Shown here piece after piece: positions 22,271-32,526 of a DNA stretch of 64,000 nt. A program made the translations under genes and the position numbers. Origin of the DNA: Humulus lupulus (Eukaryota > Streptophyta > Magnoliopsida > Rosales > Cannabaceae). The stretch lies in contig NC_084799.1 in the NCBI RefSeq assembly GCF_963169125.1, forward strand, positions 106,221,143 through 106,285,142. Direction: 5' to 3'. Numbering within the stretch: position 1 is the stretch's first letter; every line of letters begins with the position of its first letter. Below the pieces are notes generated by a model that did not search any database, was not told the origin of the DNA, and saw only the letters and a program-made list of their open reading frames with translations.

Positions 22271-24515
22271 CTATCTTATGGTTAAAGCAACTAAGTCTAA
22301 ACATAATGTTTTTTTGATCAAATCTATAACAGAGTTAACACTTAGAGAAAAGTGCTGAAAATGACATATATTCCTATTAAGCCACAGGTGATACACGGTT
22401 GCTGAAAAAACAGCAGCCACTAGCAAGGCATGAGAACCCCCCTTCATATCTTCAATCCAAGCAGTCCAAGCCGTGAATCTAAGAGGCCATTTGCAACGAA
22501 CCCAGTCTTGAATCACCCGAACTACCTGCTGAGAAAAGAGGCACTCAAAAAATAAATGATTGTGGTTCTCAGCTGCCATCTCACAAATCGGGCAAGAGAC
22601 AGATTCAATAACCATAGAAACTCTAATTAGATGATCTCTAGTTAAAAGCTTAGAGTTAACAGCTTGCCAAGTGATAAACTTGTGCTTAGGAATGCTTAAT
22701 CGATTCCAAACAAACTGATGGTGCTTGGCCGGATTTTGGTGGATAAGCTTAGCATATAACAGCCCAATCCTAAACTTCCCATGACTGCTCGCATTATCAA
22801 TGTCCTCCTGAGCAAACAAGTTACGCAATTGACAGAGTTTCTTCCAATACCAGCTTGTGTCTGTTTTGAGCTGGTAGAGCCAGAAACTAGTCCCTTTTAA
22901 GTACACCGTATGAATCCATTTGACCCACAAAGTCTCTTGTTGATGGTTTATAGCCCAAATATACTTCCCAAGCAAGGCCTTGTTCCATTTAGGTCCTTCG
23001 CCAAAGCCCAAACCTCCAAGGGATTTCGGCAAACACACTGTAGACCAAGAAGTAAGATGGAAATTACTTCTCGTCCCATTGTGTCCCCAAAGAAACCACA
23101 TACATAACTTGTCGACTTCCTTAATAACACTTTGGGGCAATAGAAAGATATTCATCCAATAGTTACGCAGCCCAAGAAGAACAGAGGTAATAAGATGAAC
23201 TCTTCCTGCATAAGATAGGTGTCTACTAGACCAAGTGTGAATACGGAGCTTAATTTTTTTCAAAATTTCACCACAGTCAGCCTCTTTCCATTTAGTAGGC
23301 CGCATAGGGATCCCCAAATATTTGAGGGGGAATGAACCTTCCTCAAGATGAAGCACTTCCTGTAACTTAGATTTGTCTTGATCCGAGATACCACCAAAGA
23401 AAACTTGAGACTTGTTGAGATTAGCCTTCAGACCCGAACTAGTACAAAATTCATCAAACAATTGCTTAATAATCTGAAAAGAGTTATAGTTAGCTTTGCA
23501 AAAAACCACTAAATCATCAGCAAAGCATAAATTGATGATTTTGAGACTTTTACACATTGGGTGGAACCGAAAGGCAGGTTGCATCGCTCCAAATTGAAGC
23601 AGCCTAGACAGATATTCCATTACTAAAACGAACAGTAAAGGAGATATAGGATCCCCTTGGCGAAGGCCCTTAACCCCTTGAAATCCCCCCTGCAGCCGCC
23701 CATTCAACATAAGGGTCTATGAGGTACCCCTGAGGCAAACCATAACCCAATTTATAAACCTGGTAGGAAATCTAAAGCAAGTCAACAATCTTTCCAAAAA
23801 CCCCCAATCAACTGTATCATAAGCCTTGCTCAAGTCAATCTTCAAAACACATCTCGGGGAGGTGTTCTTTCTATTGTAGTTCTTGATCAAGTCCTGCAAA
23901 ATAAGTATGTTATGAGCTAATGATTGCCCATGAATAAACGCTCCCTGATTAGGACTGATGATAAACGGAAGTACTTCTGAAAGTCTACTGCAGAGCATTT
24001 TGGAGATGCATTTGTATAGAGTGTTGCAGCAAGCTATGGGACGATAGTCTACTGCTCTACTAGGAGCATCAGTTTTAGGGACCAAAGTTATTACTGTTTT
24101 ATTAATCTTAGTAGGCATCTTCCCAGTTTTGAAAAAATCCAACACAGCCAATGAGATTTCATTCCCAATTTGCTTCCATAAAACCTTGTAGAAATCTGAG
24201 TTATACCCATCTAGCCCAGGGGACTTTGTACCCGGAATACTGAAAATGGCTTTCTTAACATCAGCCTTAGTAAAGTCTCTGATTAAATCCATCTGCTTAT
24301 CAATCTCCAAACAAGGCCCAACTTCCAGTAGCAGGACTAGAGCTGCCCATGAAACTCTTTAAATGATCTAAGAAATGATTCACAACTGAATTATAATCAT
24401 CAATGATTTCCCCAGTATCATTTAGAAAAGAAACAATCCGATTCTCCTCTCTCCTTCTTTTAATGCAAGCATGAAAATAAGCCGTATTCTCGTCTCCTTT
24501 TTGCAGCCACGTCAC
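22271..24515 (-). pseudogene. LINE reverse transcriptase and C-terminal zinc-finger region
   Basis: Three minus-strand frames: 24515-24300 (WLQKGDENTAYFHA, the usual pre-RT segment), 24310-23717 (KSPGLDGYNSDFYK, PISPNQGAF-like IISPNQGAFIHG, DLSKAYDTVDW) and 23710-22271 (GLRQGDPISPLLF, catalytic FADDLVVFCKA, then a Cys/His segment CPICEMAAENHNHLFFEC of the zf-RVT type). Frame changes near 24305 and 23713 break the ORF, and the link to the endonuclease passes through non-open sequence at 24516-24690. Activity would be RNA-dependent DNA synthesis; this copy is dead. Confidence 0.93.
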
Positions 24516-24689
24516 TTTACTCCGCTAGATCAAGAAGCTTCTATATCTAGCAAAGTAGATTTTATAATTAATAGCAGCTGTCTTTTCTGTTTCCTGGGCA
24601 AAGATATCAAAGGGATAATCTTGAACTTTAGTTAAAGCCACTTGATAATCACCCTTTGCTTGATGGAACTGCGGCTCAATATCTCCAAT

Positions 24690-25602
24690 TTATATTATAT
24701 TAAACTTTCTCAGAATATGTTTCAGGCGCATTAGCTTCTTAGTCACACCCCATAATCCTCTAGCTGTCATAGGTCTCAGCCAACTAGTCATGACAGTATC
24801 TTTAAAATTTCTGTGAGTGATCCAACAGTTGAAAAACCTGAATGGTTGAACTCCTAAATTCCCAGCCAATAGAGTCTTAACAAGAAAGAAACAATGATTA
24901 GAATACACTTCCCAATGTAGTTCAGCGATGGAGTGCAGCTTACAGTCTATCCATCCTTCATTAATAAAAGCATGATCTATTCTAGAATAAACCCGATCAC
25001 CCCCCCTCCTGTTTATTAGTCCAAGTAAAGTTTGAACCAACACATTTAAGTTTAGCAAGATGGGAGTTAGCAAGCCAAGCAGTAGAGTCAACTAACTCAT
25101 TAGCTCCTATCTCCCTTCCCCCCACTCTATCATCAAAATCAAACACTGAGTTAAAGTCTCCAATAACCAGCCATGGCAAGTTTAGAATAGATAGAGACGA
25201 TAAACCCCTCCACATTTCTAATCTCTCAGCTAACATGCTGAATCCATAGACAAAAGTAACCACCACCTCCTGTTGTAAACCAGAAAAGCGCACCAGACAG
25301 TGAATAAATTGCTGGTGAACCAGCAACACTCGAACACTGACAAAGGACCTCTGCCACAAAACCAGAATTCTTCCTTCTGAAACTGGGCTATTAAAACACT
25401 CCCAGCCAATCATCACCTTAGACATCATGTCTTGAACCTTATCACCCTTTAGTTTATTCTCTAACAGAGCACAAATACCAACTTTATTAACCTTTAAGAG
25501 ACGCAAAATAGCATGTTGTTTGTCCCTCTTATTCAAACCCCTCACATTCCAGCTAAAGATGTTTGTGCAATCCATCAGCAAAGGAATCAAAAGGAACCCC
25601 AC
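24690..25602 (-). pseudogene. LINE endonuclease (EEP/APE-like)
   Basis: Minus-strand frames 25602-24997 and 25091-24690 together form the APE-type endonuclease that nicks target DNA for target-primed reverse transcription. Visible motifs: FSWNVRGLN at the start, VTFVYGF, LVIGDFNSVF (the GDFN motif) and, after a frameshift near 25010, YSRIDHAFINEGW and the final SNHCFFLV (the S-[DN]-H end). The frameshift lies inside the poly-C stretch at 25002-25007. Confidence 0.88.
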
Positions 25603-26859
25603 TCATCTCCCCTGTCACCTGTTCTTGAAGCACTTTAAACACATTTTTATCCCTGTCCAACTGTGAGCTTACTTGTTAGATTTATGATAACTTATTGGAG
25701 CTTTATTTCATAGGCCCATGGTCCCCATTGTACCTTGGATAAAATCATCTAGATAGTCTCAATTAATTAATTTAATCATCAATTAGAATTATCAAAGTTG
25801 ACCAGGTCAATTTTGGATAGTTTCACAGAGTTGTGTAATTTTGAGAAGAAAAGAGAAATTATGGCAGATTTATTAATTAAGATAAATTGGTATCTAAATT
25901 AATAAATAAGTTTAAATCAAGGTTCAAATTATAAATAATTAATTTGATAAAGTATTTAATTAATTAAATCAATAGAAAATAATACACGCCTTGATTTTAA
26001 GTCCAATGGGCTTATAATCAAATGGGAAATTTCACGGGCCTATAGCCCATGATAATTTCGACCTAGGGCTTAAAATAGCTATTATTTTATTGATTTTTTA
26101 ATTAAATTAAATGGCCTAATTGAGTCTATAAAAGGAGTGCTTATAGAGAAGTCAAAAAAGAAGTTTGATAACTCACAAGTCAGATTTTCTGATAGTTTTA
26201 GATTCTCTCAAAACACAAGTCCTTTTCTAAGCCACTTTGTTATTTTCTCTTCTTATTTCTATATCTATCTCATGTTTTGAGAATTTCCCACACTAGTCTA
26301 GGTGGTTCTAAGGATACATTGGAAGATTGTGAAGAAAATAGAAGATCGGTTCAGTTTCTCGATAATACTCTGCGACAGAAAGGAAAGACTATTTAATTCC
26401 GCTGCGTATACTGTAAGTATTCTATTCTTTGTTTCTCTTGAATTCAATTTTAGAAACATGTTTTAGGCTATCTCATATTAATTTGTTTAATATTAGATAT
26501 ACATGAAAATAAATAAAGATCCTGTATAAGCTTTTTCCAACAAGAGGTTGTCTGGTGTGGATCGTAGCAAGTACTTCACTTGTACAACCACTACTTATCT
26601 GACATGGGCTCAGTGTCCGTACTTCTTCTAACTTGGTGTGAATCTCTATGAGGCACCTCCAATGCACCCTTATTGGTGTGTTGGAGAGATCCATGATTTT
26701 ACCTCTTGTTGGACTTACGGTAAGAGTGGTGTCTAGTAGGTGGCGCTAATCTTAAGGGGCGAGAAAAGACCCCTCTTGTGAGGCCAATTTTGGGGAGGTG
26801 ACCCCTAGTGGTGCAGATGAGGCCTGGTAGGGTCGAGTGCACCAAGAGGAGGCATGATG

Positions 26860-27730
26860 CAAGCCTCCATGAGATGCCTCCATCAAGGCGTGGCTAGAGG
26901 GGCGCGAGGCCCTCGCGAGATGCCCCTCGCGAGGTGGAGCATCGGGGCACGCGGCCTTCGCGAGACGCCTCCAGCGAGGCGTGGTGGATGGGCCTGAGGC
27001 CCTCGCGAGACGCCCCTCGTGAGGCTGGTGACTGCTGGGCATGCCGAGATGTGGCACGCCCTCTCACGAGAGGCATCCAGCAAGGCGTGGTGGATGGGCA
27101 CGAGGCCCTCGCGAGACACCCCTCACGAGGTTGCTGGCTGCTGGGCACGCCCTCTCGCGAGACGCCTCCAGTGAGGCGTGGTGGCTGGGCATGAGGCCCT
27201 TGCAAAGCTGCTGGGCACGCCGAGATGTGGCACACTCTCTCGCGAGACGCTTCCAGCGAAGCGCGGCTACGGGGCGCGAGGCCCTCGCGAGGCTGCTGGC
27301 TGCTGGGCACGCCGAGATGTGGCACACTCTCTCGTGAGACGCTTCCAGCGAAGCGCGGCTAGGGGGCGCGAGGCCCTCGCGAGGCTGCTGGGCACACGAG
27401 TTGTGGCACGCCCTCTCGCGAGACGCTTCCAGAGAGGCGCGGCTAGGGGGCGCGAGGCGGAGCATCTGGGCGCGTGGCCTTCGCGAGACACCTCCAGCGA
27501 GGCGAGGCGGCTGGGAACGAGGCCCTCGCAAGACGCCCCTCGCGAGGCTGCTGGCTGGTGGGTACGCCGAGTTGTGGCATGCCCTCTCGCGAGACACCTC
27601 CAGCGAGGCACGACTAGGGGGCGCGAGGCGTCGTGAGGCAAAGTACCTGGGCACGCGACCTTCGCGAGACGCCTCCAACGAGGCGTGGCAGCTGGGTGCG
27701 AGGCCCTCGCGAGATGCTCCTTGCGAGGCC
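26860..27730. repeat. GC-rich complex array rich in CTCGCGAG palindromes
   Basis: About 870 bp built from recurring blocks: 'gaggccctcgcgaga', 'cgcctccagcgaggcg', 'gctgctgggcacgccgaga' and 'tgtggcac.ccctctcgcgagacg'. The block GCTGGGCA recurs near 27029, 27137, 27209, 27301, 27384 and 27553, at irregular spacing of roughly 70-170 bp. TCGCGA occurs many times, giving local dyad symmetry. It occupies the same place in the E LTR as the 45-bp array of copy 1 but does not share its unit. Long ORFs here are by-products. Confidence 0.9.
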
Positions 27731-28053
27731 TGTATTTAGGCGTTTAGGGGACTTGAGTATGTACTTTGGGTCTTTCACAAGCTTGAAATTTTGAGCATCC
27801 ACAACACATATATCACATATATGTCAAATATACTTGTAACAGGCCAAATTGCGAAAAATGTCATTTTAATCAGAAATGGGCCCACATGCATATTTAATAC
27901 ACCTAACACATGCATATCAAGTCATATTATAATATAACTCACATCATCATATAATAATACACATATATATCACATAATCACATAATTTCCATAATTTTTC
28001 ATCCTTGCCCCCTAATCAAGCCCCAAGCTATTTAGGTAATTTAGGACATTACA

Positions 28054-28799
28054 GTGGATGTCTCCAAGCGAGGCCACATCCCGTGTCCCGTCTCCAAGGC
28101 ATGGATGTCTCCAAGTAAGGTCACGCCCCGAGGACCATTCATATGGTCCTTGCTCTCTTCATTCACCAATCCCCAGGTCTATGATTGTTCTCCTCTGACC
28201 TAGAGTAGCTGCCACGAGTCAGTCGCTGCAACTGTGACCCATAAGAAGATCATCCGACAACTTTTTGTGCGCTTCGATTAGTGGTGTCAAGATCGTACAC
28301 TCAACAATGCATGTTTCCCACAACGCCGCCTGACATGGGCGAACGTGCGTCGTATCCTGACACGGTCAAATGCTTGTTCCCCATAAGGTTGGTAGGCATC
28401 TTTATGAGAATGGGCCTCGTGCAATCTGCATGGGCCCATGGTCTTTTATTAGTGCATCCCTAAGTAATTAATTAGTATTTTTCTCCCCAAATAATAGGGA
28501 ATGTTGTATTTATTGTCCATTAAGGGCATTAATGACTCAGGCCTCTATAAATATGGCTGGGATATCTCCTTGTAAAGGGTTCAGAACTTTAGCTAGTTAA
28601 GCATTGTAAAGTCAGAGCAATATATACGTCGTCTGAGACTCCATTGAAGCTTGCTCAAACAAGCTTCAAACTCACTAATACCAAAGACTCATGGACTATG
28701 ACTCTTTTATAGTTTGAATCATGTAAAACATTTGTGTTAGTTTCTTCTAGTTTCTGTCAAGTTCTTAGATTATGTTGATAGCGAAAAAAGCAGTTAACA
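28054..28799 (+). promoter_or_regulatory. Right end of the unclassified LTR: TATA box and U5 end
   Basis: A TATAAATA box at 28546-28553 in 'ggcctctataaatatggctgg' is followed by R/U5-like sequence to a terminal GTTAACA at 28799. The last 26 bp (28774-28799) form an imperfect inverted repeat, GTTGATAGC ... GCAGTTAAC. The LTR end coincides with a sharp change to AT-rich non-repetitive sequence. Confidence 0.5.
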
Positions 28800-29147
28800 A
28801 TATTAATAAGAAAAACTTATCTAGGAATTGCAGCTATCTTCCAAATTCGTCAAATTTTACTGACTTACAATAACAAAACTTATAATAACAAATAACTTCA
28901 ATATTGAAAGAATATAATTATTACTATGCAACATAACTTAATACTTGAATGAATACAATTAATAATCAAAATTTAAATTTATATGGTTAAACATAACTTT
29001 AGTATACTACTTTGTTTTGAGTTATCACATTCTCATTTTTTTTTCGTGTATCACTTATTCCCTTATTTCTATGTTTGCACGTGTCCTTTAATGATTGTTA
29101 GAAGTAGAAAATGAGCTAAGGATAGATATGATATGGAATTAAATTTA

Positions 29148-29528
29148 GGGAATATACTCATTTGGTACCTTGTGTTTTTGCAAAGTATCATTTTGGTACC
29201 CTCTGTTTTCAATAATGCTCATATAGTATCCTGTATTTTAAAATCGTACATATTTGGTATCCTAAACTCAGATTTGATAGATAAAATTTTGTCAATATGA
29301 TCAAACTGTCATCAGTTATATTTAATTATGTAATTAAATTTAAATTTGTAACTTACATAATTGACAGCAGTTTGATTAAATTGACAAAATTTTATCTATC
29401 AAATCTAAGTTTAGGGTACCAAATATGTACGATTTTAAAATACAATGTACCATATGAGCATTATTGAAAACAAAGGGTACCAAAATGATACTTTGTAAAA
29501 ACATAGAGTACCAAATGAGTATATTCCC
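29148..29528. mobile_element. Mutator-like MITE with a 9-bp target duplication
   Basis: A 381-bp foldback element. The left end GGGAATATACTCATTTGG is the reverse complement of the right end, and the arms (about 29148-29330 and 29350-29528) pair over most of their length with few mismatches. It is flanked by perfect 9-bp repeats TTAAATTTA at 29139-29147 and 29529-29537, the duplication length of Mutator-like elements. There is no coding capacity. The TIRs are long for a MITE, and the RNA could form a long hairpin. Confidence 0.88.
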
Positions 29529-31446
29529 TTAAATTTAGGATCCAAATATTATAAAAATTAGTTTGGGACCTAAACGATTTAATGAGGTAAGGTTGGGGTT
29601 AGGCACCCATGTGCAATATACCTAATATTTTCTCATGTATAGAGAATTTTAGGCTATTTGGTGAAGAGCTTAGGAATAGATGGATAATACGATGGATGGA
29701 GAGAATATTAGTTTTTATGTTGTTTGATATTAGAAGTGATATTAAAAAATAGAAAAAAAAAATTAATTATTAAAAATTTTATATAGACCTTTATTAATTT
29801 AAAAAAAAAATTGTGACATTTAATATATTTTATTTTATCTTTTTCTTTTAACAATCAAAAAATAAAAATATTAAATTTTAGAGATTTAGAAAGAAAAACT
29901 CAATCTCCATCTCTCTACTCACAAGTGAATTTATGTCCATCCACCCAAACTTAGTGTTAAAAAATTGTTTTATAAACAAACCATGTAAAAAAGTGTTGGA
30001 ACAAAAGTGGGTAGAAGTTGCCTTACCCAGCTATGACTAACACTCTAACAAAATAAAATTATACAAAATAAGAATAAATATTACATCTTTGGTATTTTTC
30101 AAAAAAATTAATGTCTAAAAATCCTTGAGCTATGCACAAATTGACATTTATTTAATTTTATGGTAATTCAAAAGCTCTTTTTTCTTATCATATTTCATTC
30201 CCTCAAAGTCACACCATGCATTATTTTTTTAAGTGAAAAATTCCATTAATAAAAAAGAAAATCTTACAAATACTAATATTAAATTACAAATAAGGCGTAA
30301 ATCATCTAGGAGCCTAAAGCATCTTGACACTTAACTTTATCATAGTATTGGGCCACTAAAATCTCTCACTGAGAACAGTGACAAAGAACAACGTGACAAA
30401 GTGAGGTGGACTACAACTTCCCATGTAGGGGCATTATTCACTAAATGAAATAGTGAAATAAAACAACTCAAAACAAAACAAACATAAAATAAACAGACAT
30501 AAGGGAACAACACCTAGCACTGAAGAGGACCACAACACCACGATCCCAATCACAAAGCTATCTGCCATGAGACTAAACCCAACCTACCAAACCACACCAT
30601 CCCAAGCCATCTTCACTGCCAAGCCTAAACCCGTCGGATTCAAACCCAATCCCACTAGAACCACCACCCCCAACTGCACCCTCGTAGAACCACCATTCTC
30701 GCAACCATTGCAAATACAAATCCCAAGCCCCACCACTAACTAACCCTAAGCCCCGATCGTACGACAAAAAGTCAACGAAAAGACACCAAGTTCGACCCTT
30801 CTTCCAAGTATTGAACCCAACCATCCACACCTGCATTATACGACCGCCCCTCTCAATCATGGACAACTAGCCACAGACCAAAGCTGAAAATGACCTACAA
30901 ATGAGAGAGGTGAAGGAGTCACTAGAAGATCCTTGTCAGTTGAAAAATAGAGAAAAAAAAACCTTTATACCCACCAATATGTAAAAAAAAACACTTACGT
31001 CGTGCGTTATTTTAAAATTATTAAACTTTTGCTATATTTATACATGATGTTAAGTGGTCATGCTTACTTTAATTTGTTATTTTTTTTTGACAAACTTTAA
31101 TTTGTTATTTAATTATAATATATAATAACATATTTGTCTTGAAAATTAATCAATAGAACATCTTTAATGGAGTGCCAAATTAGTGATGCATTGCTAAAAT
31201 ATAACTCACTTTACAAAAATTTTGCTCTAATAGTGTGCCAAAAGTTGTGCCAAATTTGTCGCATACTAAAAGTTTGGCCAAATTTAGCACACAATATAGC
31301 ATAGTGCATATTTTGCATCACCATAAATGCTACAATTTTTTTAGTTTTATGTTATTTATATTATTTTAGTATTATTTTTATCTATTTACATTAAATGTTA
31401 AACTTTTTATTTTATTATTATATTATATTATCAATAATAAAATATA

Positions 31447-31862
31447 GGTGTTGTTTGGTAATACTTAAAAAAATAGTTTTTTTATTTAATTAGTTAAAAA
31501 TTTGAAAATTAAACATAAAATGTGTTTGCTAACTCTATTTTTATTTATTATTTTTTTAAATTGTAATTAAAATTTATTAAATTTTGAAAATATAATTTTT
31601 TCACTTTCATTTTTTTTTAAACAGTTTTCAATTTTTCCTTTTTTTTTCTTCTCTTCTTCAAATTAACACCTTATATTGTTAAACAAAAAATAAAAATAAA
31701 AGTTATCAAATGCGTTTATTATTTTTTATTTTTAAAAACAAAAAACAAAAATAGTTACCAAACATATTTTTATTTTCTAAAAATAAAGAAACAAAAATAA
31801 AATAATATTTTTATTTTTGTATTTAAAAAATTCAAAAACAAAAATTTTACCAAATGGGCCCA
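31447..31862. mobile_element. Probable hAT-like MITE
   Basis: 'GTTGTTTGGTAA' at the left faces 'TTACCAAATGGGCCC' at the right, and internal segments pair imperfectly (ATGTGTTTGCTAACT against AGTTACCAAACATAT). This resembles widespread plant 'GGGCCYRTTTGGTAA' MITEs. The arms are diverged and no clear target duplication was found, so the limits are approximate. Confidence 0.5.
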
Positions 31863-32090
31863 TAAAAAAATGATTTTTTTTATATTTTCAATAAATATCA
31901 AATTAGTATTAACAAAATATTAAATTTTACAAAAATTTTTTAAAATTATACATTAGAACATAATAATAAAACTTATGCTAAATATATAATATATGGAGTT
32001 TTTTTTTTCCAAAATATAGCACACTGTTTATATCACATCATCAAGGTCTTACTCTTATAACTGCTACATTGTTTTTAAACTTTTTTTTAT

Positions 32091-32526
32091 TATATATAGA
32101 AAAATAAAAAATCAATTTGGAAAGTCAGGAACTGTTAGCTCACGTCCTTTCCCATTCAAAACGCAAGATTCCAAACTCCAAAACCAATTAAAACGACATC
32201 CTCTCCACTCTCTCTCTCTCTGTCAACTTCTTATCTTTTTTTTTTACTACTTTTCTCTTTATTTTCGTTAACACTTTCCATATATTTTTTCACTTCTCAC
32301 AACCAACCAGACCCATTTCGTCTTCCCTCACTCGCATACAATTACAATAACAATTAAACATATATATACATACATTTATGTATGCTTTATTCTCCATTGT
32401 CGCTCGTCGCGTTGCTTACATGTAAGAGACTCCGATACTGAAACCGACGTCGTCCCGACCAAGCCTGGGACCGCCGACGATCTTGCAAGAGAAGCCGGAG
32501 CTCCGTGAACCGGCGGTTCGGTTGGA
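32091..32526 (+). promoter_or_regulatory. Putative core promoter and 5'UTR of the hydrolase gene
   Basis: A TATATATA run at 32091-32098 is a possible TATA box about 435 bp before the start codon. A (CT)n tract at 32208-32221, common in plant 5'UTRs, lies downstream. The 5'UTR would contain an upstream ORF of 15 codons plus stop at 32378-32425 (MYALFSIVARRVAYM), out of frame with the main ATG. A different TATA-like run at about 32359 would exclude part of this leader, so the transcription start is uncertain. Confidence 0.4.

Larger units (their letters stand above)
22142..25665 (-). mobile_element. 5'-truncated L1-type LINE
   Basis: A poly-T run at 22142-22154 is the minus-strand poly-A tail. 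The body encodes endonuclease and reverse transcriptase and begins upstream just before the endonuclease start, so ORF1 is missing: a typical 5' truncation from incomplete reverse transcription. It splits the copia solo LTR between 'gttagtaaa' and 'cttgttagatt', which are adjacent in the LTR at 38170-40034. No clear target duplication is visible, so a small target deletion is possible; the right end is uncertain by about 10 bp. Confidence 0.92.
21197..26542 (+). mobile_element. Solo LTR, Angela-like Ty1/copia, interrupted by a LINE
   Basis: The LTR starts TGTTGGGGTTTTATGCCC and ends TTTTTCCAACA, between perfect AGAGG duplications (21192-21196 and 26543-26547). Without the LINE it is about 1.82 kb. 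It is the reverse complement of the LTRs at 38170, 40454 and 57698. A TATAAAAGG box at 26127-26135 marks the promoter. The TGTTGG..TATGCCCTA start resembles that of Angela/BARE LTRs (from memory). No internal region is attached. Confidence 0.9.
20833..27803 (-). mobile_element. Solo LTR, family 'E', copy 2, interrupted
   Basis: The same ends as copy 1 (TGTTGACGG at 20833, GCATCCACA at 27803) between perfect ACACA duplications (20828-20832 and 27804-27808). Without the inserted copia LTR it is about 1.62 kb (20833-21196 plus 26548-27803). A minus-strand TATAAAA lies near 21030. The text around 26560-26720 matches 6270-6400 of copy 1 ('ccatgattttacctcttgttgga' against 'ccatgatcttacctcttattaga'), yet the GC-rich array that follows is a different sequence. 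Confidence 0.87.
3582..28053 (-). mobile_element. Tekay-type solo LTR split by three direct insertions
   Basis: Only 3582-4881, 7368-8343, 20746-20832 and 27809-28053 belong to this LTR (about 2.6 kb, near the 2.32 kb of the intact family member). It starts TGTAATGCCC and ends GGACATTACA. Read in order, the pieces follow the intact LTR at 42575-44895: the GGGATCCCAAA segment, the 'cctagtcac' segment, 'tgactttcccg', 'cacataat.atgtgg' and the terminal 'attaca'. The flanks ATGGA (3577-3581) and GTGGA (28054-28058) are a target duplication with one mismatch. The three direct insertions are at 4882-7362, 8344-20740 and 20833-27803. Confidence 0.82.
1..28799 (+). mobile_element. Unclassified LTR-like sequence, 5' end outside window, host of the left nest
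   Basis: Three separated pieces (1-89, 2508-3581, 28059-28799) appear to be one sequence split by two Tekay-type solo LTRs, because CCCTT flanks the first insertion and ATGGA/GTGGA flanks the second. The right end looks like a U3-R-U5 end in + orientation: a TATAAATA box at 28546-28553, about 250 bp of downstream sequence, and a terminal GTTAACA at 28799 with an inverted repeat like those of the other LTRs here. No start is visible and no coding domain was recognised. It could be a solo LTR or part of a larger element; the boundary at 28799 is inferred. Confidence 0.45.
28800..32090. other. AT-rich intergenic region upstream of the hydrolase gene
   Basis: Apart from the MITEs listed separately, this stretch is AT-rich with poly-A/T runs. 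30225-30960 is a less AT-rich block; its left edge (poly-T, then 'aaaattccattaataaaaaag') looks like the 3' end of a minus-strand LINE or retrogene fragment, but the 97-codon minus ORF at 30573-30866 is low complexity and has no recognised domain. 31150-31440 and 31870-32070 look like flanks of another small repeat ('tagcacac' on both sides). No gene is supported. Confidence 0.5.

Noticed and set aside
26752..27739. Several 80-200 codon ORFs in the GC-rich array
   Set aside because: GC-rich repeats lack stop codons by composition. The frames overlap on both strands and no domain is seen.
30573..30866. 97-codon minus ORF, Gly/Trp-rich
   Set aside because: Low complexity, no recognisable domain. 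The surrounding block looks like a decayed retro-fragment.
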